This document shows positions 22,460 through 32,959 of a stretch of 64,000 bases of DNA, piece after piece. This DNA comes from Hevea brasiliensis. Lineage: Eukaryota; Streptophyta; Magnoliopsida; Malpighiales; Euphorbiaceae. The stretch's first letter is position 1, and each line of letters opens with the position of its first letter. The position numbers were made by a program, and so were the translations under genes. The notes below the pieces were generated by a model. The model ran no database searches. It saw only the letters and a list, made by a program, of their open reading frames with translations, and was not told the DNA's origin. Where the stretch lies: the NCBI RefSeq assembly GCF_030052815.1, contig NC_079495.1:32397967-32461966 (forward strand). The letters are read 5' to 3'.

Positions 22460-23712
22460 TGTTATAGGCTCTGGCAGGTGGTCTACCCTCAAGCCTCTCT
22501 GCTGGCTCAGATGTAGGCCTCTGTGATGGTCCCACTGCCTCAGATTTGCTAGATTTCCTACCCCTTTGTGGTGTAGGAGTAGGTCTGTCTACTTGTGTTG
22601 GAGCAGCTGTAGTAGTTCTGCGTGGACAGTTTCTCAGCTAATGCTCTGTCGACCAATACCTTAAGCAGGCACCAGTCACTCTCCAACACTCCCCCTTTAT
22701 GCCACTTCAGGTAATGTGGACATGCAGAAGATGCTGGGGCTGGTCCCCTGAACCCCATCCCTGGAGAGCTGCCCACTGATGGTGTGGACTGACCTCTCCT
22801 AGGGGTGAACTGGGGCCTCGGCCCCTGAGACTAACCCTGACCTTGAGGTTGACCTGAACTCTGTGCAGGTGGACCTTTGAACTTCTTTCCAGGTGCAGGA
22901 GATGAGCTAGACTGACCCGGGCCCCTCTTTTACTATCTCTCTCTTCTGGTCCGCTCACTTATTCTTGCTTTTTCAACTTTTATTGCAGCTTCCACTAACT
23001 TGGTGAAGTCTGTGATTCCTAAGGCAGTGATCATGGTCTTTATGTTATCATTTAATCCCTCTTCAAATCTTTTACACCTCCCAGCTTCATTAGGGACTAT
23101 CTCCCTTCCATAGCGGCTTAGTCTGACAAATTCTTTTTCATACTCTACCACTATCAGCTGTCTCTGCCTCAAGTTAATGAACTCTCTTCTTCTCTTTTCT
23201 AGGTATACACTACCCACATATTTCTTCTTGAATTCTGAGAGGAAGAAGTCCCAAGTCATTAGTTCTGGCTGTACTTCACTAGATACTGTATCCCACTATT
23301 GGTAGGCATCATCTTGCAACAGAGATACAATAGCTTCTAAGTTTTGCTTTGGAGTGCAGTGGAGTTGCTTTAAAACCCTTCTTGTTCTGTTCAACCAGTT
23401 TTCGACTGCAACAGAATCATCTTCTCTCTTGCTAAAGAAGCCCACTGCTCCAAATTTTCTCAGCCTTTCTAGATGTGATTTCTGCTATGGAGGTGGTGGT
23501 GGCGGTGGCATTACCCTAGCCATTTGTCTGAAGAATTCGGCCATTTGCTGAAACATAGCTTGTGGAGGCTGAGCAGGCTCTACTGGAGCTGACTCTGCAG
23601 GATCTGCTGGAGCTGGTGGAGCAGGTTCTCCCCTACCCCCAGTCTCAGCTACTGTAGGTGGAGCATGACTCTCCACTTCCTCCTCAATTGCCCTCTGTGA
23701 TGTAGGGTCCAT
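22460..23712 (-). pseudogene. gag: gypsy gag (element H)
   Basis: The ATG at 23712 opens MDPTSQRAIEEEVESH, a Pro/Ala-rich leader ending in a run of eight prolines (23485), then a stop. The capsid-like retrotransposon gag domain lies at 23259-22933 (WDFFLSEFKKKYVGSVYLEK, RRREFINLRQ, RFEEGLND). The zinc knuckle near 22680-22630 is degenerate: in the coding frame it reads ACLRYWSTEH-stop-LRNCPRR, where the family has ACFRCG. Gag would form the particle shell and bind RNA; this copy cannot be translated through. Confidence 0.85.
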
Positions 23713-23821
23713 ATCCTATTCAAAATAACGAAGACAAACAGATCTGCATTAGTGTCACCTCAACTCTTACAAATTCAATGCATGGTATGGACTCGATCTA
23801 GGCCCTGAAATGCTTAAACCG

Positions 23822-23833
23822 TGCTCTGATACC
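23822..23833 (-). other. Primer-binding site (tRNA-iMet) of gypsy H
   Basis: TGGTATCAGAGC on the minus strand is the exact complement of the plant initiator Met-tRNA 3' end. It lies 6 bases inside the 5' LTR border (LTR-TTTAG-TGGTATC). Confidence 0.9.
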
Positions 23834-23839
23834 ACTAAA

Positions 23840-26800
23840 TGTGACACTCCTTACTCGTCTACAGTATAGCCGAGTAAGATATGTCACACAGTGTACCGAA
23901 ACACCCTATTTTATTTTAATCCTTTTTATCATTCCTTATTTATTTTTTCATAGCTATGAAGTACAATTGGTGAAGTATAATTTATTTAAGTCATTTATGG
24001 AAAACATCAATTTATTTGAGGTTCCACAAATTTTATAGAAAATTCGGCAGAGTACCGGTTAAAAATGGAGAAAATAGTTCTTTGGAACCTAAGAAAAACA
24101 CTTCCAAAATTCTCAATCAATCCCAAACTCCATTTCATCATCAAAATCTCAATATTTTTCAACAACATTTCCATTTCTCAATCATTCATTTCTTATGATA
24201 TTTATATACAAGTCATACATAAATATTCAATTTTTTTTCATTCATAAAGACAATTCTCACTATTTACATTAATACCAAAATACATTACATGAGTTTCAAT
24301 TGCACATGAGAAAGTAAAAGTTAATTATAAAATATCAAAACACAACCTATTGTCCTACCAACGCACTGATGACGGTGAGGTGATACGGACACTATGCTGA
24401 GCTTCAGAAGGTCTCACCTAGTCTGTGGTCTACTGGTCTCTCGGTCGGTCTCTGCAGAACCTACGTGTGGCAAAAAGCAATGCGCTAAGCAATAATGCTT
24501 AGTGGTGCCAACAATAAAATAAAATGAAGTAACAGTAAATAAATATGCAGTGCATGTCCTGATGTCTTATGCAGACAATTTTTCGATCATTATTGGTAAT
24601 CTTATTTATTTTGTACTTGTTATATTCATAATTTCATTAAATTTATCCACTTTCATTTTTGGTTGCCCAAGTAACCTATACTGGACGACTAGACTGGATA
24701 AATGGGTAAACTGGCACTGGGTATCAAGTACCTCGGGCTGTCACACCATCAGTCACATATGTATCTCCCGGTGTGCAACAGAACAGCTAATAGGCTGTAA
24801 TAACATTAGGCACAAGGCCAAGTATCAACACAATGTCAGAATGGCTAAAAGCCATGAAATCACAGAATGGCATAATACCATGTGCAGTACTGCTAACTGA
24901 ATCCTATTGGCATGCCAACCTATCCAAACCAATCTTGCTAGGTGTACTAGGGCATGTTATACTTTTAAACTTTACAATAGGTACATTGGTTCTAATACTC
25001 TCAACATACCACATTTTGCATTGTAAAGTTGCTGGTATTGGTTGCCAATACCATTTCTTAGCTTAGTGTTAATTATTCACAATTTTCAGATTTCAAGCCT
25101 TATGTTTACTGTTCCATTAGTCATTTATACAATAGGAATTTGGCAAAGTTGTCTTCATGAAAGTTGTTCCTTATTTTGTCTAGTTATATTTCATTTTTTG
25201 AATCACTCCATTTGGAGTTTTGTAGCTCAAGTTATAGCCTAAACACCATAACTGGCTGAATTGGACAGAATCCAAAATTTTGGGCAAAACTGGTTCTGCC
25301 AAATTTGGTAACCTAAGTTTGGTTGGCAATTTGACTAGATTATAGTTAGAATTTGGATTTATGTTCTTCATGAAAGTTGTAGTTCTATGTCTCAAATTTT
25401 TGCTGGTAAAATTTCAGGTCAATTGGACCTTTCTATACTGAGTTATGACTAAATCAATAAACACTATTTATTTGGTCATTTTGCTCAGGTAGACTGTAGG
25501 TCACCCGGATTAGGGCAATTTTTAGGTCAACTTGGCTTAGTTTTCTGGGCAGGGTTTCTGTACCAAAGTTATGCCATTATGTATCTAGTTTCATGTTCAA
25601 TTGGCCATGCACCAATTGAACCTGTACAACTCTATTTATAACTACCCAAACCTGCTGGACTCATGCTCAGTCCTGTAGGTCATCCAAGGATAGCTTGCCT
25701 AACCTCAATTCCATTGTCCTAAATCACTTCAATTCCTCCTCACATATATACAAATGGTCACTAATTGACCATTACAATTTTCATATGCTGTTATATGAGC
25801 AAAACCTAATTTTGTTCAAGTCTCCTAGTTTTCTAGTTCCATACATACATTTCACTTGCACTTAAATGTTTAAACACTCATCTCATGTCAAGGCAGCTCA
25901 CATACCATTTTGTTTCAAGGAAATTCATGAAATCCTTAACATCCCTAAGCTGTAAAAATTGTATAGATAAATACACATAAATTATATTATGTTTTTATGA
26001 CAATTTCCACTTGACTCATGGCCTTAAACATGAATTAAGCAAGAAAAGGAGGAGATTGGACACTAACCTTTAATGGAGTTAATTTTCAAGCTTGCAAAAG
26101 CTCTTCTTTGTCACTTCTTTTTGCTACCTTAACCTTGCCCAAGGTGCAAAGACAATTTTTTATGAAAGGTTTAAGAGGTTTTATGAGGGAAATTGAAGGG
26201 AATCAAAGCTTAAAGAAAGAAAAAGCTATGGAGGAAGAGAGATGAGTTTGGCCACAAGAGAGGAGGAAGAGAATCTGATTGTTTCCTTTCATTTTCTGCC
26301 CCATTTATTCAATTTAAAAGAGTTATAGCCATGTGTCACCATGTGATTGGGTGAAGGCACATTAATGACATCATGTGATGTCATAAATTCCCATTTAATT
26401 CATTTTTTTTTCTTTTCTACTCATTTTCAATTCAATTTTTAGTAATATTTATTCACATTTTATGTCATAATAATTATTTACTTAACTGGACAAGTTGGCC
26501 AAAATCATCTATGAAGACGAAATGACCAAAATGCCCTTCGTTTGGCTTATTGAGCCAAAATTATATGTACTGATTGAAAATTTTTCCTAAGCATTTTCTT
26601 GGCATTATAATGCTATAGGAACCTCAATGACCCTTCTCTGGAGTTTTAAAAATTATTTTATGAATTTTTCCCTAGGTCTAGGGTTCCTAGTTGCGAGAAC
26701 TGCAACTTCCCACTGGGTTACCCATTGCTAGGGCACCGACTCATTTAACTTGGTTGTATTTTATTTCTAAAATTTTTTCTAAATTTCTCTTATTAATATT

Positions 26801-26920
26801 TGAGTTAATTATGGTTTCTCACTTTTGTTTAAATATTTTTACGGACGTTCTAGCTATCCGGACCGACACTGGTCACCAGAATATTAGAATGTACGGAGTT
26901 GCTATAGGGAGGGTGTTACA
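23840..26920 (-). repeat. 5' LTR of gypsy H
   Basis: 3081 bp with plus-strand ends TGTGACACTCC...GGGTGTTACA. In sense orientation it is TGTAACACCCTCCC...GGAGTGTCACA. The primer-binding site lies next to the inner end. The outer end abuts copia LTR sequence at 26921. It lacks about 75 bp that the other LTR has, at the ACAA at about 24977. Confidence 0.9.
26700..26752 (-). promoter_or_regulatory. 5S-rRNA-like block in H 5' LTR
   Basis: The minus strand reads CCAAGTTAAATGAGTCGG, CCCTAGCAATGGGTAACCC and AGTGGGAAGTTGCA, 168 bp from the LTR sense start. It is the same block as at 18745-18797, with AAGTTAA better kept here. Confidence 0.5.
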
Positions 26921-28918
26921 TCTCTTATGTGCCTAATTAATTTTAATGCTCAATTGTATATTAAAACACTTTTAATATGTGTTAGGATCTTCATTTGCCA
27001 TTCAAGATTGTGAATTGACAAATTAATTCAATTAAACCCTAATTTGAAAGAGGAATTTGGGCACTAATCTCTTTGATGCACTATGGATGCAATTGACACC
27101 TTTAGGAAGCTCTTAGGACCCTATGTGTTGTCTCTCTAGCTTGTCCACACCAAGATCACCATTGTGCAGCCCCCAATTTTGCTTCTCAAGCCTTGCCAAA
27201 CAATTATAATCTGGGGTTTTGCTTTTAGAGAGGTTGTATGTGTGTATAGGACAGTGGAAACAATTTCTAGCAATTTTAATTCAAAAGGAATGAATGATTT
27301 CTCTTTGAATTGATGAGGAAAGCAAGAAGAGGAGATGGGAGAGAGGTGTCGCCACCTTTGAGAGACAAGAGACAGTTATATGTTTCTTTTTTTCTTTTCC
27401 CTTTTATAATTAGGTCAAATAATCACTTAAACCCTTTGCCACATGTCATCACCACATTGCATCTTATTTTTAATTGACTTAATCTCATTAAGCCAAATTT
27501 CAAAGCTAGACTTAATCTTGACTTTGATCACCTTGCATGATAGGAAGACAAATGGCAAACTTATATGATGCGATGTGTCACCATCTCATGGTGCCACATG
27601 TCACTATGTGAAATGACCAAATTACCCTTATGCTTTAATTTTGAGTTCTCAACCCAAAATCATTATTTCTCCTCTTCTAATCAATTTATATCATATATAA
27701 ATCAATTAATTACTCTTCATTAATGAATTTCTCATAATTAAATTCATATTTAAATACTTTAAATATCAATTTAACTTATACTATACATCCAATAACCTGG
27801 ATTTGGTTTCAAGCCATGCTAAGGACTTTGCAATCTTATTGCAAACTAAACCTATTTAATTAATCAATTAAACTCTTTAATTAATCAATTAAATCACATT
27901 TAACTTGGTAATCAACTTGTATATGTGTGTGACTCACTAAGCTCATCACTAATTGGCAATGAGATATGATATTTACTCTTAATATCATCAGACCTCTTTC
28001 TTACCATAAATGATTTCTCTAAATCATTTTAGGCATCTCATAGACCATGGTTGAGACCTAGCATAGCGTGCCATGGCCACCCAATCAGTAACAAGGAATA
28101 CCTTAAATGAACCTATAATCATATGTTACTATTTACTAGAATCTCTCTGTTACAAAATCCTAATTAGAGCTGGAGTCATGGTTAATGTCGAACCCCATTT
28201 GCTATGAACATTATGTTCTCTTTTAATTGCAGTTCTCGATTAATTAGATTTTCTTATAAGAAACTCTTTTCTGACTAAATATGTCTGTCCTGGCCGAGAA
28301 CTTAAAACATCAAGAACAATTAAATGAACATAGGATTTTATCCCTATTTACTTAGGGTAACAGATTCCATCTTGATCAATATCTATCTCCATATATAACT
28401 AGTAGGAGCCAACACATGCCCATATACCTATACACAGCACAAGTATGAAAGCAATATCAAACTCAAACCACCTATATAAAAGATAACTGTGTTATCTCAG
28501 TTCTAAAGATTATATGCACTGATATGATATATGACAATGTATTGACAAGAGTAAACTCCATGTGCTTTATCATGTATAAGTGCTTATCATGTTTATTATG
28601 TGGCATGAGGCTCACCACTCCATCTTATTTATATCTCATATAAATACCTTGGGAACAAACATGATTACAATCTTTCTGGATAAGTCATGTCCTTTGTGAA
28701 GTATCCTCGATTGTGAACCAATTTATGATACTTTGTATTAGAAATACTATCACTCATATTCTTAACAACATAAGAATAAAATTTCTAACAAAATATCAAT
28801 AGACCTTTTCTATTACACATAAATATATGATGAAAATGGAAAAGTGAAATTGCATTTTATTTATAAAATATATACAAGATACATACAAAATGATATGCTC
28901 TAGGGCATACTACTAAGA
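26921..28918 (-). repeat. 5' LTR of copia element I, first 84 bp (plus order) missing
   Basis: It matches LTR 10828-12911 from position 10912 onward and ends ACTACTAAGA where ACTACTAACA is usual. The outer border is confirmed by target duplication ACATG at 28919. The inner end is broken by insertion of gypsy H and the associated deletion. Confidence 0.88.
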
Positions 28919-28923
28919 ACATG

Positions 28924-29434
28924 ATGAACTGATCAAAACTCAGCTTTATCACCACCCTCTAATAAAAGTAAAGCTCCTAAGGTGAAGCTCAAGCCCCCTC
29001 ATCCTAAGCTAAAGAAGTCCAACTCATCCAAGATCTCCAATGTTGCAACCCAAGGTGTGATTAGAGTTTTAGACAAAATAAAATGTGTTTTCACAGTTTA
29101 TGGAAGAAGATAAAATTCAAATATATGAAATGCATGTCAAGTGTGGGCTCTATTTCTCTGTATTCAAGCTACCATGATAAGGAAAAGAGGTTAAGTTAAT
29201 GATCTTAAATTAACACTTCTTTAGAGGCAACCCAAGTTTTACTTTTACTTTTTTGCATTTGTTTATTCTTTTGTTTTATCACCCTTCAAACTTGTTTTGA
29301 TCATTGTTACTTTATAGGTTTAAGAAGCACTACAAAGGAGCATTGGAGATCAAGCATACAAATCTTCAAGGGAAGGCACGCTTCAAAGGGGAGTATTCTT
29401 TATCCATTAGCTTTTCTTTATTGATTGCATTTAT
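28924..29434 (+). other. 3' untranslated region of Athila-like element K
   Basis: No open frame of note. The sequence continues that before element I. It contains AGGCAACCCAAGTTTTA at 29225-29241, a phrase I associate with the region downstream of Athila-type coding sequence, preceded by GTTAATGATCTTAAATTAA. K is cut at 29435 by element B. Short stop-riddled peptide matches cannot be assigned. Confidence 0.5.
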
Positions 29435-31550
29435 TATTAGTAGTATGCCCTAGAGCATATCATTTAGTATGTATCTTGTACATATTTTATTAATAAAAAG
29501 CAATTTCACTTTTCCATTTACATAATGTATTTATGTGTAATAGAAAAGGTCTATTGATATTTTGTTAGAAATTCTATTCTTAAGTTGTTAAGAATATGAG
29601 TGACAGTTTTTCTAACATAAAGTATCATAAATCGGTTCACAATCGAGGATACTTCACACAGGACATGACTTATCCAGAAAGATTATAATCATGTTTTTTC
29701 CCAAGTTATTTATATGAGATGTAAATAAGATGGAATGGTGAGTCTCGTGCCATATAACAAACATGATAGGCACTTATGCATGATAAGTAGGCCGAACCAG
29801 TGACGCATATGATAAGGACATGGAGTTTACTCTTGTTAATGCATTGTCATATATCATATTAGTGCATATAATCATTAGACCTGAGATAACAAAGTTATCT
29901 TGTATATAGGTGGTTTGAGTTTGATACTGCTTTCATACTTGCACTGTGCATGGGTATATGGGCATGTGTTGGCTCCTACTAGTTATATATAAAGGTAAGT
30001 GTTGATTAAGATGGAATCTCTTACCCTAAGTAAATAGGGACAAAGTCCTATGTTCATTTAATTGTTCTTGATGTTTCAAGTTCCGGGCCAGGACAGACAG
30101 ATTTAGTCAGAAAAGAGTTTCTGACAAGAAAATCTAATTAATCAAGAAGTAAAATTAAAAGAGAAACATAATATTCATAGCAAATGGGGTTTGACATAAA
30201 CCATGACTCCAGCTCGAATTGGGATTTTGTAACAGAGAGATTCTAGTGCATGGTAACATACGATTATAAGTTCATTTAAAGGTATTCCTTGTTACTGATT
30301 GGGTGGCCATGGCATGCTACGCTGGGCAACAACCATGGCCTATGAGATGCCTAAAATGATTTAGAGAAATCATTTATGGTAAGAAAGAGTTCTGATGATA
30401 TTAAGAGTTAATATCATATCTCATTGCCAATTAGTGATGAGCCTAGTAAGTCACATACATACACAAGATAATCACCAAGTTAAATGTGATTTAATTGATT
30501 AATTAAAGAGTTTAATTGATTAATTATGTAGGTTTGGTTTGCAATAAGATTGCAAAGTCCCTAGCATGGCTTGAAATCAAATCTAGGTTATTGGATGTAT
30601 AGTATAAGTTAAATTTATATTTAAAGTGTTTAAATATGAATTTAATTATGAGAAACTAATTAATAGAGATTAATTAATTAATTTATATTTGATATAAATT
30701 GATTAGAAGGGGAGAAATAATTATTTTGGATTGAGAACTCAAAATTAAAATACAAGGGTAATTTGGTCATTTCACAGGGTGACATGTGGCACTATGAGAT
30801 GGTGACACATGGCACCATATAAGTTTGCCATTTATCTTCCTATCATGCAAGGTGATCAAAGTCAAGATTAAATCTAGCTTTGACACTTGGCTTAATGTGA
30901 TTAGGTCAATTAAGATCAAGATGAAATCAGGTGATGATATGTGGCAAGGGTTTTAAGTGATGACCTAATTATATAAAGTGATGTTATGAGAAAACAAAAA
31001 AAATCAGCCAACACTCTTATTCTCTCTATGTGTGGTGGCACCTCTTCCTCCATCTCCTCTCTTCATCTTTTCTCATCAATTTAAGGAGAATTGCCCGTAT
31101 TCCTTTGAATTAAAATTGCTAGAAATTATTTCTAGTGTCCTATACACATCTACATACTCTCTAAAGGCAAATCCCTAATTTCTAATTGGTTGGCAAGGCT
31201 TGAAAAGCTAGTTTAGGGGCTACCATTGGTGATCTTGGTGTGGACAAGCTAGAGGGATAACTCTTGGGGTCCTAGGTGCTTCACAAAGGTACCAATTACA
31301 TCTGCAATGTATGAAAAGGTTAGTGCACATATTATTCTTTTAATCTAGGGTTCTAATGAATTAATTTGTTAATTTAAAAATCGTAAATGGCAAACATAGA
31401 TCCTAATACATATTAAAAGTGTTTTAATATGCAATTGAACATTGAAATCAATTAGGCACATAATGGATGTGGCATGATGCATGAAACCCTAGAAGAAAAA
31501 TTTTGAATTCAATGTTCTAATCTAACAATTTACATGCTTCCGCTCATTCA
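29435..31550 (+). repeat. 5' LTR of copia element B
   Basis: 2116 bp in sense orientation. It begins TATTAGTAGTATGCCC (the family has TG) and ends CTTCCGCTCATTCA. A primer-binding site follows at once, showing it is a 5' LTR rather than a solo copy. Confidence 0.9.
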
Positions 31551-31552
31551 AT

Positions 31553-31565
31553 TGGTATTAGAGCC
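31553..31565 (+). other. Primer-binding site (tRNA-iMet) of element B
   Basis: TGGTATTAGAGCC, one mismatch from TGGTATCAGAGCC, two bases after the LTR. It matches the complement of initiator Met-tRNA. Confidence 0.85.
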
Positions 31566-31825
31566 ACTATATTTGCCATTTAGATTGTTTAATATCTGAT
31601 TTAATTGTTTGATTTGATCAAAAGTTGATTGATTCATTATTGGTTGGACCAACAATGTGGCAGCAAGGTGTAGAGCACCATTGGTGTGCATGGTTTGGTT
31701 TATTCAACTATGCACATGGTTTTGGGCTTGAGTGTGGGCTTGGTTTCAAGGCCCATGACTAATTAAAATGTTTAATTAGGAGTTTTAATCACACAATTAA
31801 ATTTTGATTCAATTGTTTGAATAAG

Positions 31826-32058
31826 ATTCAAATCTGAATTTTTAAATTTGTTTAAATGAGATTCAAATATGAATTTTTAAATTTGTTTGAATGAGATTCA
31901 AATATAAATTTTTAAATTTGGTTGAATGAGATTCAAATATGAATTTTTAAATTTGGTTGAATGAGATTTAAATCTGAATTTTTAAATTTGTTTTGAATAA
32001 GATTCAAATCTGAATTTTTAAATTTGGTTGAATGAGATTCAAATCTGATTTTTTTAGT
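31826..32058 (+). repeat. 35-bp minisatellite in leader of element B (~7 copies)
   Basis: Head-to-tail copies of a unit of about 35 bp containing ATTCAAATCTGAATTTTTAA. Units are joined so that TTTGAATGAGATTCAAA forms a 7-bp inverted repeat with a 3-base loop. The same array, reverse complemented, occurs in the leaders of A (16 copies) and M (10 copies). Confidence 0.9.
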
Positions 32059-32302
32059 TGAATATGAGATATTCAATTTAATTTTAGTATGCATGTTTTA
32101 TTTAATAGTTAAATAGTAATATGCATGATGGATGATCATGGACAATAAAAAACTAATGTGATTAGATTTATTTCTTTTATTTTTCTTTGGTTGTAAAATA
32201 ATTAATTTTATTTTGATGGCATTGTATTATAATTGTTATAATAATTTTGGGTTGTAATTTAATTTATTTGAGGACTATAAAGTCCATGTTCTTGTAAATT
32301 CG

Positions 32303-32318
32303 CCTTGGTATGCCAAGG
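32303..32318 (+). other. Conserved perfect hairpin in leader of element B
   Basis: CCTTGG-TATG-CCAAGG: a 6-bp perfect stem with a 4-base loop. It is conserved base for base in A (39992-40007) and M (60221-60236) although the surrounding leader has diverged. Confidence 0.75.
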
Positions 32319-32825
32319 ATTACTATGTAATTAGATTGCAAGAAGATCAAGGAGGTTAAGAGCATTGGTGGGACTAGTGGGAGGAATTCAAGATCAAGTG
32401 TTGATTATGTACTCCTTCAGCAACTTTTATAAAATGAATGAATGAAATGCACCTAGGAATGCCCTGATTCAATTCTTGGTGGCTCAGAATTGAATCCCTT
32501 AGAAAGTCCATGATCATACCATATTATATGTTTATCCATGTATGCATGAGATGTATGGGAATATATGCAAGTATATGATATATGGATGCTAATTGGATAA
32601 TATGCAAAGTAAGACCATAATAGTAATTAAGCCGACTACTAAATCTTCCAAACAAATGATTAAGTTAAAAATGTTATAATTAAGGTAATTATATCATGGG
32701 CCCTCCATTGAGGTAATTATTTTAAGAAATTTTAAATACTTGCATATGATGCAATTAATTTAAGAGATTTTCTTAAGAATAATTGTTAAGCATCAGATGT
32801 TGTAAATATGTAAATGGTTTATTGG

Positions 32826-32930
32826 CCAATAATGGATGTGCCTACGGACATTAAAATTATTTGCATGTTTACTAGCTTAGTGGGATCAACTTAACTAATG
32901 CAAGATAAGTCAATAATCGATATGCCTGAG
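32826..32930 (+). repeat. Two leader copies of the CAATAATGGATGTACCTGAG motif (element B)
   Basis: Copies at 32826-32847 and 32911-32930. The third B copy is at 43236-43257, displaced by insertion of element A. All three Angela leaders in this window contain three copies. Confidence 0.75.
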
Positions 32931-32959
32931 ATTTTGAGCATTAGGGTCTGGGTAAATGA

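Larger units (their letters stand above)
16441..26920 (-). mobile_element. Ty3/gypsy Tekay-like chromovirus element H
   Basis: A minus-strand gypsy element with a truncated 3' LTR (16441-18965), internal region 18966-23839 and complete 5' LTR (23840-26920). Domain order is gag, protease, RT, RNase H, integrase, chromodomain, which is diagnostic for Ty3/gypsy chromoviruses. The long LTRs (3.1 kb) and iMet primer-binding site fit the Tekay/Del group; the lineage is my judgement without a tree. It inserted into the 5' LTR of copia element I. Several stops make it inactive, although most of the RT and integrase is readable. Confidence 0.88.
10828..28918 (-). mobile_element. Angela-type copia element I, TSD ACATG, carrying gypsy H
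   Basis: This minus-strand copia element has a 3' LTR at 10828-12911, a body at 12912-16437 and a truncated 5' LTR at 26921-28918. It is flanked by perfect duplications ACATG at 10823-10827 and 28919-28923, which show that both LTRs belong to one insertion into K. Gypsy element H sits between the gag start and the 5' LTR. The copia leader of about 2 kb, its primer-binding site and the first 84 bp of the 5' LTR (plus-strand order) are missing. One deletion next to H explains the loss. The coding region has many breaks. Confidence 0.88.
2199..29434 (+). mobile_element. Athila-like Ty3/gypsy remnant K, split by four insertions
   Basis: Own sequence lies at 2199-4176, 6293-6600, 10241-10827 and 28924-29434. 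The pieces join cleanly when L, F and I are removed together with one target duplication each. They encode a gag C-terminal region, an aspartic protease and a 3' untranslated region with the AGGCAACCCAA phrase I associate with Athila-type elements. No reverse transcriptase, RNase H or integrase sequence lies between the protease and this 3' region. K was therefore either a gag-protease-only non-autonomous element or lost its polymerase before element I inserted. The right end is cut by element B at 29435. Confidence 0.6.
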
